A stretch of DNA of 64,000 nt from Tenebrio molitor (GCF_963966145.1 NC_091051.1:3100001-3164000), one strand, 5' to 3'. Positions 21,391-32,211 are shown, counted from the stretch's first letter. Notes: generated from the sequence alone by a model not told the origin. Translations and numbers: made by a program.

Positions 21391-21495
21391 TCGTTTTATA
21401 AGGGCATTGGCGCACTCGTCCCATACAAAACTCCCCTACGGGTCGTTTTCTACACTTGGGACTCGTGCGCCGAATCAACCCTTATAAAACTCGTT
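21391..21495. repeat. Second palindromic element (MITE-like)
   Basis: The left arm ttataagggcattggcgcac (from about 21396) pairs with the right arm ending at about 21487 (gtgcgccgaatcaaccctta). Outer tcgtttt/aaaactcg stretches extend the stem. The arms are a different sequence from those of 20943-21075 but of similar size and GC-rich stem character. Confidence 0.65.
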
Positions 21496-21768
21496 CTTTA
21501 ATATACTATTATTTACTTTAAAGAATAGTAATAATAACATACGTAATACATTTTATCAGAACTTGATATCTAATAACATTCGTAATGAAATGATTGAAAT
21601 GATAGATAAATCTGGCTTAAATTCTGTCACCAAGTTTGTGGTATAGTAAATTCATTTTTGTAATGACGAACTAGCTGGAACTTTTTTTTTGTTAATTTTT
21701 TTTACAAAATAAATAAAAATTAGACAGTTGGCAAATATTTAGATTGTCATATTATTGTCGCTGTCATA

Positions 21769-21921
21769 ATGAATGAATTTCCAAAACGGAGTAGAGCATT
21801 AATAAGTAAGCAGACAAAGCAGCACATTTTAAAGGCTTTCAACAAAATAAAAGAAATGACTCAAGGAGATAATGGAAACGTAATGAAAAAGTACAACATT
21901 GTACAGGGTTATTATAAATAA
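21769..21921 (+). other. Short open frame, possible transposase remnant
   Basis: A 50-residue frame with a basic, helical N-terminus (KRSRALISKQTKQHILKAF) could be the helix-turn-helix start of a DNA transposase, but it stops at 21919-21921 and no continuation was found. Chance cannot be excluded. Confidence 0.2.
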
Positions 21922-22434
21922 TTGTAGTCTAAGTAGGCGTAAAAACTGAATGTAAAATGTATGGTTGCCGCTCCATATAAAGAACATCAAAATGATGTGA
22001 TTAAGTGAGGACACAGCGTTCACACTCAGGAGTTATATTGGGTGCAAAACAACTCAATATTCTTGGATTGAATCGTTAATTAAAAAAAATAAAATAAAAT
22101 TCTCATCACCGTACTTTTCACCTAAAAAATGACAGTGACAGCAATATGAAAGCGGCATGGCCTGCTTCGACTACAACCACATAATACTCTGTAGAAGCAA
22201 ATGACGTGACCCATAACCTAACTTTTTAAGAGCCCAAATTCGCGGTAAAAAGGTGTGTTCACAAGACAAAAGTTACTAAATTTAGTAACTCTAGTCAATA
22301 TACAGAGTGATTTTGAAAGTTGTGCAGATATTTTAATAACGTTCTACTGGCTTCATGTAGAACTCGGAAAAAATTTACTATACCTAATATTTACAACAAT
22401 ACTCGCTATTTAGTAATCTTCGTAATAATAAATT

Positions 22435-22490
22435 AATCCGGCCTGGATGCAGTGTCACTGGGTGTGTGGTGGATCAGTATAACTTTTTTT
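22435..22490. repeat. Dispersed repeat, copy 2
   Basis: It shares taatccggcctggatgc and ggtgtgtggtgg with 17010-17070, with a few substitutions. Both copies lie in AT-rich spacers of the same gene-poor region. Confidence 0.55.
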
Positions 22491-23431
22491 ATTAAACTGA
22501 AAGAAATATTTTGCAATTTAAAGTACCTACTCCTCGACTGACATTTCGGGTTTCGAATTGTTAAGTTATTTCTTCCTTTGGTACAGCGACCACAGTTCAG
22601 TCGAGCTTATGTAGAGATTTTACACTAACAAATTACTCTTAATTTTAATTATTTAATTTAATCTTTAAAAATTGGAAAAGTATTGAAAGGAAGTTGACTT
22701 GTTGACGTTTGTAAAGTTTCGCAGTGCCTGAATTGGAACTGAAAATTTTGTCTGTTTCTTGCTATGCTAAAAACGTCAAGTGAGATTCTGAAGCCTGGAC
22801 TGGCTGGAGTATTTTTTTTAACGAAACTGTACGTGTAGCTGTCACTAATCTGCATTGCAAACCGTTATCAAAGCTGCCAACCTTATTAAGTACACACAGT
22901 ACCACCAACCTTATAAAGTACAAAACATATACGGCTGCAGTGTTGCTAATAACTTAATTGCCAACTCAAACAGTCAAGACTTCATCACCTTGAAAAAACA
23001 ATTTATTTTTTAATTGCATTGTTATTGTAAGAACCGGGTAACATTTATTTTACAGAAGTCAATTAATTCTGTTTACTTTTTTTTTTTAACTGAACGTTGA
23101 TTATTTCTTTTTTGTGGCATATTTCTTTTTTGAATCTGAAAAGGGCAACAACGTAACAAAAAAAAAAGAAAGTTCAAAGGATGTACTTTCTATGGATCAT
23201 GTCCTGTTTTCTGTTGCCAAACTGTCTTATCTACAATCCTCCCTCCTCCCTCACTCTTCATTCCCTCGAGCGATGCGTGGAAATGCACTTGTGTCGTCAC
23301 AGTGTTGTTACTTGTTAGTGTTGTAATAAGTTTTTTGTTTGTAAAGTGGATGTGACAGTTTTTCTTATCGAATGACAAAGGTAAGTGACTTTTTCTATTC
23401 TTACCGAAGAAAATAGTAGATTGTATTATTA

Positions 23432-23500
23432 GGATTAAAAGTGGTACTTTTTTTGACGGGCAATAATTGCAAATCAAAAAAGTCACTTTTAATCCGAATG
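23432..23500. repeat. Short inverted repeat in the 5' intron of an orphan gene
   Basis: Two arms of about 22 bases, aggattaaaagtg...acttttttga and its reverse complement, flank a loop of about 20 bases. A third partial copy (aggattaaaagtacttgtaa) occurs near 23711. It may be a tiny transposon relic. Confidence 0.55.
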
Positions 23501-24178
23501 ACACATACATTTTTTTTTCCAACCAAGTAAAGAACCCATATCATGAAAAGCACAAAATATTTAAAAATTTTAAAGCGAACATTTTATTGAAAAATTCGTG
23601 TAACCAAAGAGACAGGTTTGACTTTTGTTTTGTTTACATACATATTTAGTTGTTTCCTTCAAATCAACGAAGTGTCAAACTATTAGTTTCAAGTAAAAAA
23701 TGTTAAGCCTAGGATTAAAAGTACTTGTAATCCTAGGAGGTAAAAGTGTTGGCTTAGTAACACGTAACTCTTTTATACAGTTACAAAAACGTCAACTTTA
23801 GTGACAGTGTTTTTTATTTATTTGTTTACTTTGACGGGGGTTCTAGTCGGCCATAAAAACAAGTGATCATTTTCGGTACCAAATTGTCACAACAATTTAT
23901 AAGACAGGACAGCTGCAAATATTCGTATTTTTTCGATTTTTCAAGTACGTGATCTAGAGCTATAAAGATGGCGGCACTGACAGTCATCTTCGATTACGAT
24001 AAACCAAATTGTCCCCTTATTTTGACTGAATAATAAAAATATGTATGTAGAATATTTAGATCAAAGAAAAGAGTCTGTTAGCTTTCTAATTTATCCTGCC
24101 ACTTATGATTGGTCCCGCAACAATTACGTCACGCAACGGCGCCAAATTCAAATTGTCTCCTCTATCTTCCAGATAAAA

Positions 24179-27100
24179 ATGGATTCGGACGTTGCCGATT
24201 TTGTGTCAAGATTCCACAATTTGGAGGGAAAAACATTCGAAGAAAAGAAGAAAAATTTGTATTTTTTAATGAACGATCTACCCAAAAATGAAGACGGATT
24301 GGTCGCGGCTCTTGTACCATCAAACCACCTTGAAGAAAGGTTCAGAGTGGAGATTCTTCTGAAACTGGAACGCCTCCCAGAACTGCTCCTGATCCTGAGG
24401 AGCGGGAAAAAATGTCTCATCTCAAGAGTACTGAGAGACAAGGGGTTCTGCAAGACAGTGGCGGAGCTTTTGGACGAATACTCTGCCGGATTCGTCGACT
24501 ACATCTTCGCATTTATGTCGTACGGAAGTCGCATCAGCTTCATTTCTAAACTGGCCATCTACGGTACTACCTTGGACAAGCTCTACGACGATCTTGTCGC
24601 CCGCTATGGCTTCCAAATCGGTTCGCTCTTATTGCTAGGTTGTAGCGCCACAAAAATTGAAGAAGTGATGAGAACGAATAAAATCAGATTCTCTCCAAAA
24701 CAGTTGATATTGTTGTACGAAAAACACCTCCCATTGTTTTTGTTGTACCTCGAACAAGACCACCTAAATCCTGACCCCAACGTTCTCAAATACATCGTAC
24801 GTCGAGACATTGAAGATTTTCTTAAGGTGAGTGAGCGATTCTTCGTTGTTGCAAGTATAGGCAAACGTACAACGAAGAAATTGCTAACCAGTCACAAAGA
24901 TTTGATGGTTGCAAACGCGGAAACATTCAGTTTTTCACTTCACATGAAGAGTGTTGCCAAAGTACTAAACCAAGACGATTTCAAAAGTTTTTACTTAAAT
25001 TGTTTCCCCAAAACCCTCAATTGCTTGGAGAATAGGCCACTTGACGGATTTTACAAAGTGCGTAAAAGCCTCGGAAAACGGTACTATCAACTGTTCAAAG
25101 AGGGAGTAGAGAAAACGTACAATCGGAGTCTTTACACTTTACCCCACTGGGTCGACGACGATTTGATCGCCATCATGGAACCAGAAGAAAAACAGAAGTG
25201 GTTCCAAATCAAACAAGACAATTCTACAGAAACAGATTTGCTCAAGTACCTAGTACCAAGATGCGAATCGATCCGTGCCATAAAGCACAAAATCGACGCT
25301 GCTTCCACCACAGAATCCTTGGAACATTTCCTGGAACTGCTTCTGGTGGTTTGTAAGATCAACAACGATTTGGATCTCTTGGCAGAGGTCCAAGAGTACG
25401 TCTACTCTATTCAAAAAGATGGAGACGTTAACGTGACTGTGAGCTTTTCGTGCAAATTGAAAAAACACTTTGACTTGGAGGAGTTGGGCGAGGCCCACTG
25501 GAAGTTTATCAATCTCTTCGTGGAGGTACTACACGAGAAGGAAGTCAATTTGTATGGATTTTTGATCAGATATTTGGAGTTTTTGTTTCGCAATGGTCGC
25601 TTGAACGACGAGGAAATCTGTCGGCAGCGCAAATCAATAAAGAGTGTGTTTCAGGGCAAGTCCACCAAAATGGACAAAAATCTGGAGAAGTTTTTGCTAT
25701 CCAGATGCGTACCATTGATGCCTTTTCTGGTAGAAAACCACGAGAAACTCGAACTCTACGACTTGAGCCTGTTAAATTCGATTTTGCAGTGGAACAAAAC
25801 GCACCCCACAGATCAAATTTGTGTTTTTGACGAGCCAAGACTGTTAGAGTCGTTCAGAAAATCGGTACTGCTCGCAATCGATACCGACAATTTTGTAGAA
25901 GAGCTGGAACCGTTGATATCGATTTTGCAAAATGTTATCTGCACCAGAGAGGAGTCAACGTTTCGGGACGAAGCCATCCAGAGCTACTTCGTACTGAGTC
26001 GGCCATTTTACAACTTGACAGTTGACTCTTGGCTGTTGAAGTACCAACCAGAGGCTGTCACTCTTAACATTGACAAATTTCACGATCACTTGGTCAGCGA
26101 ATGTGATCTGAACGAAGAACGTTGCGAGTGCGCGGTTACTAGAAGATATCGGCGAGAAGTGGAAGTTGCTCGCCGGTTAAAACACTGCGAGTACTTGTTA
26201 AGATCGAAAACAGTACAGTACTGTATCGGGAAATTACGAAGTCATGAAGCAAACAGAAACGACGGAGTGAACGTAGAAGCATTATTCCGGATTCTGTCGA
26301 TAATCATGCCTCCAAGAAGATTTGTAGATTTGATTGGACAATTCTACTTTCCCACAATCACCAGTACTCCCACCAAGACAAAAATGGAGAAACATATGAC
26401 GAGAGTAATCACCACAAGCACGAAGTGTCTTGCGGATGTCACTTTAATTCCGGTTCTTTTGAAACGGTTCAGGTCACAACACTTGAGAAACTCTTTCAAT
26501 CATCTGTGTTACGAATTGCCTGAAGATCAACTGACCACTTTTGTTGGCAACTTGCTGTGGAATGATTTTGCGATGACCAGACAAATCATTCGGTTGCTGT
26601 TTTCGGTGGGAAATGTCCAGCACGTGACGAGCTTGATTGCATTGTTCAGTACGTGCGAAATCGACGTAGATCTGCACAGGGGCATGTACGAGCTGCTACT
26701 GAAGTACTTAAGCAAAAACCCTTCCGATGAGTGTTGGGGGAATGTAAAGAACTATGTCGAGGTCTTGCTGCACAAACACACCAACAAGAGTCTAGTTTCA
26801 GTGGTGTTCGACGTGAAGAGGATTCCACAGAAGTACCAAGACGCACATGTGATCTTCTTGTGGAAAGAAGTGAAGAAAAATCGAGGCCTGTCTGGAGGTG
26901 TGCGTGTACTGTTGTCTTCGATCACGCCAGAGCTGTGCCAAAAGCTTCCTTTACAGTTTTTCTTGGAGGTCCTGTCAAGCGACTCGTTCCAAGGTTGTCA
27001 AAACTCTGTCAGCAACTATCTCAGAGCGGTTCTGCGCTCCACAGATCGCCCAAACGAAGTGTTCGCCTGGATCTTCCATTTCGTCTTGTTGATAAAAGAG

Positions 27101-27673
27101 GGCAAGATACAATTCCTCGATGGGCGAAGGTCCGTCGCCGTGATCTCCACGTTCGTGAGCAACTTCCTCAAAAGTGTGATCGGCACCGACAGAAACAACC
27201 GCGATATTTTCAACATCTTCTTCAAGAAGTGGTGCGATATGTTCACCGTGGTCGAAACTCTCGATGAATTTTTCCAATTGGCGTTCGCCTCATACTATTT
27301 TAATTCGGGGGTGAGGTTGTTGCAATTGAGTCCAGATTTGATGCACTTCGTCAAGGGGGTGGCACAGAAATTCGGGATTTTGGTGGTCCAGGATTTTGCG
27401 ACGGGGTTGAAACGTGCGCTGAAGCACTTTCACGATTGTGACGACGGCAGCGAAGAGTTTTTCTTGTTTTGTTTGGATCTGTTGAGGATTGCGGATGACT
27501 TGGCCGGGTTTAATTTGGTGGTGAATCTTTTGCCTACGAGGGAACCGTCACGAAACGGTCCCAAGAGGTTGTTGTGGAAGATAATCCAGCATTTGCAAGA
27601 AGTACCGGATGAAACGGTTGAAATGCTAGTCAATTTTTACGTACTGGACATGCAGGGAGATCCGGAGGACTGA
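24179..27673 (+). CDS. Unrecognised 1164-residue intracellular protein, paralogue 1
   Basis: One uninterrupted coding exon. The start MDSDVADFVSRF is chosen because a splice acceptor (ctatcttccag) lies five bases upstream of the ATG, and this residue aligns with the start of the paralogue at 28783. A probable noncoding first exon ends at 23380 (GACAAAG|GTAAGT), giving a 5' intron of about 790 nt. The protein has no signal peptide and no membrane segment. It is rich in Leu, Lys, Glu and Phe and looks like a helical-repeat solenoid throughout. The best conserved part against the paralogue is near residues 590-640 (REESTFRDEAI, DSWLLKYQPE); the C-terminal LLPTREPS is also kept. I recognise no enzyme motif. 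Alternatives include a scaffold or adaptor, or a lineage-specific family; I cannot choose. Polyadenylation signals AATAAA occur at about 27903 and 27941. Confidence 0.85.
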   Translation: MDSDVADFVSRFHNLEGKTFEEKKKNLYFLMNDLPKNEDGLVAALVPSNHLEERFRVEILLKLERLPELLLILRSGKKCLISRVLRDKGFCKTVAELLDEYSAGFVDYIFAFMSYGSRISFISKLAIYGTTLDKLYDDLVARYGFQIGSLLLLGCSATKIEEVMRTNKIRFSPKQLILLYEKHLPLFLLYLEQDHLNPDPNVLKYIVRRDIEDFLKVSERFFVVASIGKRTTKKLLTSHKDLMVANAETFSFSLHMKSVAKVLNQDDFKSFYLNCFPKTLNCLENRPLDGFYKVRKSLGKRYYQLFKEGVEKTYNRSLYTLPHWVDDDLIAIMEPEEKQKWFQIKQDNSTETDLLKYLVPRCESIRAIKHKIDAASTTESLEHFLELLLVVCKINNDLDLLAEVQEYVYSIQKDGDVNVTVSFSCKLKKHFDLEELGEAHWKFINLFVEVLHEKEVNLYGFLIRYLEFLFRNGRLNDEEICRQRKSIKSVFQGKSTKMDKNLEKFLLSRCVPLMPFLVENHEKLELYDLSLLNSILQWNKTHPTDQICVFDEPRLLESFRKSVLLAIDTDNFVEELEPLISILQNVICTREESTFRDEAIQSYFVLSRPFYNLTVDSWLLKYQPEAVTLNIDKFHDHLVSECDLNEERCECAVTRRYRREVEVARRLKHCEYLLRSKTVQYCIGKLRSHEANRNDGVNVEALFRILSIIMPPRRFVDLIGQFYFPTITSTPTKTKMEKHMTRVITTSTKCLADVTLIPVLLKRFRSQHLRNSFNHLCYELPEDQLTTFVGNLLWNDFAMTRQIIRLLFSVGNVQHVTSLIALFSTCEIDVDLHRGMYELLLKYLSKNPSDECWGNVKNYVEVLLHKHTNKSLVSVVFDVKRIPQKYQDAHVIFLWKEVKKNRGLSGGVRVLLSSITPELCQKLPLQFFLEVLSSDSFQGCQNSVSNYLRAVLRSTDRPNEVFAWIFHFVLLIKEGKIQFLDGRRSVAVISTFVSNFLKSVIGTDRNNRDIFNIFFKKWCDMFTVVETLDEFFQLAFASYYFNSGVRLLQLSPDLMHFVKGVAQKFGILVVQDFATGLKRALKHFHDCDDGSEEFFLFCLDLLRIADDLAGFNLVVNLLPTREPSRNGPKRLLWKIIQHLQEVPDETVEMLVNFYVLDMQGDPED

Positions 27674-28782
27674 TGGTTGTAACGAAACAAATGTTTTGAT
27701 GCAAAAGACTAAAAAATGATCGAAAGAAGTTTAGTATGTTGGCATCCCTGGTCAGCCTCATCATTGCCAACGTCTCACCTCTCACCTGTTGGTTCACTTT
27801 TTAGGTTAACGTTTTGCAAGTTTAATGTTATTGTTCATAAATTATAAAGATTTTATAAAATAATCGTGCAATCAGTTGTATTAATGTGAATTAAAAGCAA
27901 TACAAATAAATGTATTTAGGATTAAGAATCATTTTTAAAAATAAAGCGATGATAACAACTTTATTTTATTTGACGTTTGAATTTGAAAATTAGGTAAGCC
28001 AACATAAAAGTGTGTTGCCAACGTATCAAAAAAAAAACAACACAACATTTATAGTCACTTGGTGTAAGATATTTACTTGAATTTGAGTGAAATATTCATA
28101 ATCAGTAATCACAAAATAAATACGTTGGATTCCCCTCGTTCTCCTGGTGAATTTTCTCCAAACTAATTGATCCTGGGATGTGTAATCCGGCTTTAAAATT
28201 TCTTCTTTTAGTTTTTAGCTCCCAGAACATAAAGCCCAGTAAACTCTCTTCAGTTGGATATTATATTTATTGGAAGGTATTTTGGAATCCTTTATGTGTT
28301 ACGTATTAAGTATAAACGAATTAATCAGCGTTAAAAATATTCGTGACACATTTGGATATTTTGTAGATGCAGCGACCTTGAGAAATAAACCGGTGGTGAA
28401 TCATTGTGATTTTATTAATTCATTGCACGGTTTTTGCAAAAGTAAATGTGGGAAATAATACCTAAGTGAGGCTGAAACACGGTTCAAATTGTCTCGGAAC
28501 GATAAAGGTAAACAAATCTTTTTTCGGAAAACTCGAACGCGATGACATAACCTCAAAATAACACACAAAAAAAGTCTCTACAAAATGTTTTGTCCACACT
28601 TTATCAGACAGTGTTTATTCATTGGAAAATCCGTAATTACAGTGTTGACAAAGGTTTTTCGACATTATAAACATTCTAACATTCACGCTTGCATAACTGG
28701 TTGTATACTTGTAAAAGTCCATTTTCTTCGATTCTCCTCTATACAAATCGGCGGCAAATTTAAATTCCCGTGTTTCAGGAGC
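27674..28782. other. 3' UTR of paralogue 1 and 5' noncoding exon/intron of paralogue 2
   Basis: It contains AATAAA signals near 27903 and 27941 for the upstream gene. A probable first exon of the downstream gene ends at 28507 (GATAAAG|GTAAAC), and its intron runs to the acceptor gtgtttcag at 28770-28778. A 62-codon frame at 28270-28458 has no support. Confidence 0.55.
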
Positions 28783-31700
28783 ATGGAGGTCAAGGATTTC
28801 GCCTCAAAATTTCACTCTTTGGCTGGAAAGTCGATCGGTGAGAAACGCAAAAGCTTGTTCCTTCTTCTCAATAACATTCCCTCCGATCACGACGCCATAC
28901 TCGCGTCCGTCACAGCGACAAACTACCTCGAAACTCTGTTCAGACTTGAGCTGCTGTTGAAGCTCAAGCGCGTCCCGGAGCTGATCCAGGTGCTGAAAAG
29001 CGAAGAGGAGTACCTCCCCGCAAAACTATTAAAAAACAAATGGTTCTGTCAAAAACTGGCGTCCCTTCTGGACGAAGACAGTACCGATTTTGTCAACGGC
29101 GTCTTACCGTTTACCTCGTTGGTTATTCGGCAAAGAATCATTCGCAAACTGGCCCGGTACGGAACAAAACTGGACACGGTTTTCGACGAGGTTCGCGCCC
29201 GTTACGGCATCCACATTGCGAGAAACTTATTGGTCGCTTGTAGCGCACAAAAAATCGAGGACGTCCTCAAGGGTCAAGGAGTTGTTCTCCTGCAAAGTCA
29301 CGTGGAGTTGTTGTATCGGAGGCATCCCCAGCTGTTCGAGTTTTACGTGGAGAAACACCAAAACGACATCGAGGAATCGGTGATGAATAAAATTGCGCGT
29401 CAAGATGTCGAGAGTTTTTTCAAAATGGTACAAACATTTCACTTGAGGGCTAATCTAGGCAAGAGGTTGACCAGGAGGTTGTTGACGAATTTCAAAGAGC
29501 GGATCATAGAAAATGCGGACAAGTTCAGTGTTTCTCTCAAAATCAAGACTGTGGTTGGAGCGTTGAGCGAAGAGGAGTTCAAGAGATTTTATTTCAAGTG
29601 TTTCCCCACATCTATCAGTACCTTGCAATTCGGAGGGTCTTCCCTTTTGTACAATTTTATTAACAAGTTGGACGCACGTCGGTACTACAGATTGTTGGCG
29701 GAGGGACTCGAGAAAATTTTGAACAAGAGTATTTACGATTTCCCGGATTTGGTGAGCGAGAGCATGATGGAAGCGATGGATGTTGACGAAAGAGAGAAGT
29801 GGATCGCTATTAAAAAGAAGAAAGGCGAGTCGGAGACGGATTTGATCAAGTTCATGAGAGTGAGCGATGCCGTTCCGTTAATCAAAAATAAAATAAACGT
29901 CACTTCGTCGGTCCACTCCAGAGAGAAACTTCTTATGCTCCTGGTGGAGACTTGCAAAATCAATTCGGACATGACCGCGTTCGCTGAAGCTCTAGAGTAC
30001 GTCAGGTTCAGGCACAGAAATGATGATCAGTCGGTCCTCGCAGGGTTTCTCTTCCAAGTCGAGTTTCATATCCCTTTGGAAAAATTAGAAGAACGCCATT
30101 GGGACTCCATCAACGCCCTGTTGGACTTGCGGGAAAGCGCCGACTCTCACTTCACGGACTTCACGGTCAAATACGTCGAGTTTTTGTTCCGCAAAAATAA
30201 ACTGAGCGAAGAGCAAGTTTTGAAATTCCTCAAGACAAAAAAGAAGATACGCCGAGACTGCAAAGTGGGCGACAAAGACTTGCAGAAGTTGTTGCTCCTG
30301 AAGTCGATCGAACTGGCCCCGAAACTGATGGAAAAACACGAAGAGCCGCATTTCTTCGACTTGACCGTCATCGGTTCCATCTTGGAGTGGAACAAAGAAC
30401 ACGCCGAGGACAAAATTTCGATTTTTGGCCACCCCAGGTTGGTGGCGTCGCTGCAGGAATCGATCAAACAAGCGATAGAGTGCGACACACATATTCCCCA
30501 TCTGTACCGCCTGGTTCCCATTTTGAAAGAAATCATTTGTACCAAAGAGGAGTCGACTTTTCGGGATGAAATCATCAAAAAATATTTTCTCATGGGGTTT
30601 CGATTCTACGACGTGCAGATTGACGCTTGGTTGCTGAAACATCAGCCCGAACTGGTCGCACTCCATTTTGAAAAGTTCTTGGCCCACTTGATTCACAGTT
30701 ACCACCCAAACATCGAGATCATCAATTGTTTGAAGAAACATTCGGACTTTTCATTTGGCGAAAGAACTGTCAATTATTGCGTCGAGAAAATCGGAAACAA
30801 CGAGACCGAAGAGAAGTTGTTTGTCATCCTCGCTGTGTTGATGCCAGCTGAGACGTTTTTACGATTTGTGGCCCCGTTCTGTCCCGTTTCTGATAAAATA
30901 GAGGGCAGTGGCGAAGATAGTAGGGTGGCACAGCGAGCTCAATCGGTCGCCACTAGTTTCAAGTACGCCGGGAGCGCTGCAGTGCTGCCAGATTTGGTGA
31001 AATACTGTAAGGGGGACTTCTTGAGGTACTCTCTGGAGTCGCTCTACTACCTCTTCTACCATTCTCCTGAAAACAAGCTGAGCACGTTCGTGAACGAGTT
31101 GTCTTCCAAAGCGGTGTCAGTCAGGAAACACTCGATCTTCTTGACGTGCATCGTGGGCAGCGTCGACGACGTCGACAAACTCGTGGCGCGCTTCATCCAG
31201 AACGAGCGCAACGTCTCCGTCCAGAAACACCTGTTCACCGCGGCCTTGAAGTACTTCATCAAGAACCCGTCGGACCGGTTTTGGGAGTGCGTCAAGGCTT
31301 GCATGACCAACTTGGACAAGAACGACACCGAGAGCTTCTCCACGTTGGTGAACCTCCGCCAGATTCCCTCCGAGTACCAAGCCCGACACGTCATCTTCGT
31401 CTGGGAGATTTTGCAGAAAACCGAAGACACCGACAAGAACTTGCCCAGATTGCTCTCGTCGATTTCCGCCGAGGTGTTTCGAAACTTCCCGCTCGAGTTC
31501 CTTCTGGAAGTCATCACGGGAAGCTTCCTCGTGAGCGGGTCGAGCTGCGAGAGCGCCATTAACGATTTCGTGGTGTTGTCCTTGACGCGAACTCACTACA
31601 CCGCGCAAATCATGGACGCGATTTTTGACGTTGTTCGCAAGTTCAAAGAGACAACTTACGACACGCTCGAACAAGAGAAGAACGCGAGGGAAGTGGTCCA

Positions 31701-32211
31701 CTATTTTGTCAGCAATTTGGCGAACAAGTTGGGGTCTGAAGAGGAGAGTCTCGAAACGCTTCGCGAGTTTTCGCAAAGGTGGCATGGCATGTTTACGACG
31801 ACTGAAACCTTCAAAGAACACTTGATCATAAGCTTCAACCAGCTCTTCTTAGAAGCGGGAAAAGATTTGACAAGATTTAGCGACACAATCGCCGAGTTTT
31901 TGGACAATTTGGTCTCGATCTACGGAGTTGTGATTGTCGATGTTTTTGCGTCAGAACTGAACTACTCGTTGAAGTCGCTTCTGCGTTGTTACGCTGAGCC
32001 TAATGAAGATTTCTTCGCATTTTGTTTGAATATCTTCAAGAAGTGGGACAATTTGGTTTTCTACTTGTTGTTGATAAAACTGCTGCCTACAAAAGAACCT
32101 TCTGAAGACGACCTCAGAAGGCTCTTTCACGAGCTTGTGCGAGGCTTGAGACAAGTTCCGCAAGAGTCTGTTCAAGTGTTGATGAACCTCTTTGTTATGA
32201 ACATAGAGTAG
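28783..32211 (+). CDS. Unrecognised 1142-residue intracellular protein, paralogue 2
   Basis: One uninterrupted coding exon starting at MEVKDFASKF, four bases after a splice acceptor. The upstream in-frame ATG at 28585 would add 66 residues but lies inside the inferred 5' intron. The first 300 residues match the 1164-residue neighbour at about 40 percent identity by eye (for example LLLKL-R-PEL, LLDE-S--FV, ARYG, CSA-KIE), and similarity runs to the end (KEESTFRDEII, DAWLLKHQPE, LLPTKEPS). It is Leu/Lys/Glu-rich and probably helical repeats, with no signal peptide or membrane segment. The two genes are tandem, same strand, 1.1 kb apart, and both lack coding introns although every other long gene here has many; an ancestral retrocopy is possible. 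Function unknown. An AATAAA lies at about 32331. Confidence 0.85.
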   Translation: MEVKDFASKFHSLAGKSIGEKRKSLFLLLNNIPSDHDAILASVTATNYLETLFRLELLLKLKRVPELIQVLKSEEEYLPAKLLKNKWFCQKLASLLDEDSTDFVNGVLPFTSLVIRQRIIRKLARYGTKLDTVFDEVRARYGIHIARNLLVACSAQKIEDVLKGQGVVLLQSHVELLYRRHPQLFEFYVEKHQNDIEESVMNKIARQDVESFFKMVQTFHLRANLGKRLTRRLLTNFKERIIENADKFSVSLKIKTVVGALSEEEFKRFYFKCFPTSISTLQFGGSSLLYNFINKLDARRYYRLLAEGLEKILNKSIYDFPDLVSESMMEAMDVDEREKWIAIKKKKGESETDLIKFMRVSDAVPLIKNKINVTSSVHSREKLLMLLVETCKINSDMTAFAEALEYVRFRHRNDDQSVLAGFLFQVEFHIPLEKLEERHWDSINALLDLRESADSHFTDFTVKYVEFLFRKNKLSEEQVLKFLKTKKKIRRDCKVGDKDLQKLLLLKSIELAPKLMEKHEEPHFFDLTVIGSILEWNKEHAEDKISIFGHPRLVASLQESIKQAIECDTHIPHLYRLVPILKEIICTKEESTFRDEIIKKYFLMGFRFYDVQIDAWLLKHQPELVALHFEKFLAHLIHSYHPNIEIINCLKKHSDFSFGERTVNYCVEKIGNNETEEKLFVILAVLMPAETFLRFVAPFCPVSDKIEGSGEDSRVAQRAQSVATSFKYAGSAAVLPDLVKYCKGDFLRYSLESLYYLFYHSPENKLSTFVNELSSKAVSVRKHSIFLTCIVGSVDDVDKLVARFIQNERNVSVQKHLFTAALKYFIKNPSDRFWECVKACMTNLDKNDTESFSTLVNLRQIPSEYQARHVIFVWEILQKTEDTDKNLPRLLSSISAEVFRNFPLEFLLEVITGSFLVSGSSCESAINDFVVLSLTRTHYTAQIMDAIFDVVRKFKETTYDTLEQEKNAREVVHYFVSNLANKLGSEEESLETLREFSQRWHGMFTTTETFKEHLIISFNQLFLEAGKDLTRFSDTIAEFLDNLVSIYGVVIVDVFASELNYSLKSLLRCYAEPNEDFFAFCLNIFKKWDNLVFYLLLIKLLPTKEPSEDDLRRLFHELVRGLRQVPQESVQVLMNLFVMNIE

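Larger units (their letters stand above)
19941..23300. other. Gene-poor, repeat-bearing spacer
   Basis: No complete gene is supported over 3.3 kb. It contains an old duplicate of 16665-16810 (about 20126-20450), two palindromic elements (20943-21075, 21391-21495), a short TAA/ATT-rich run (about 20685-20712), a 50-codon open frame (21769-21921) and a dispersed repeat (22435-22490). The remaining sequence is plain AT-rich DNA. Confidence 0.5.

Noticed and set aside
24041..24178. Upstream extension of the first orphan gene to an earlier ATG
   Set aside because: The extension crosses a clear splice acceptor, has no counterpart in the paralogue, and reads like noncoding DNA.
28270..28458. 62-codon frame upstream of the second orphan gene
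   Set aside because: It lies in the inferred promoter and first-exon region and resembles no known protein.
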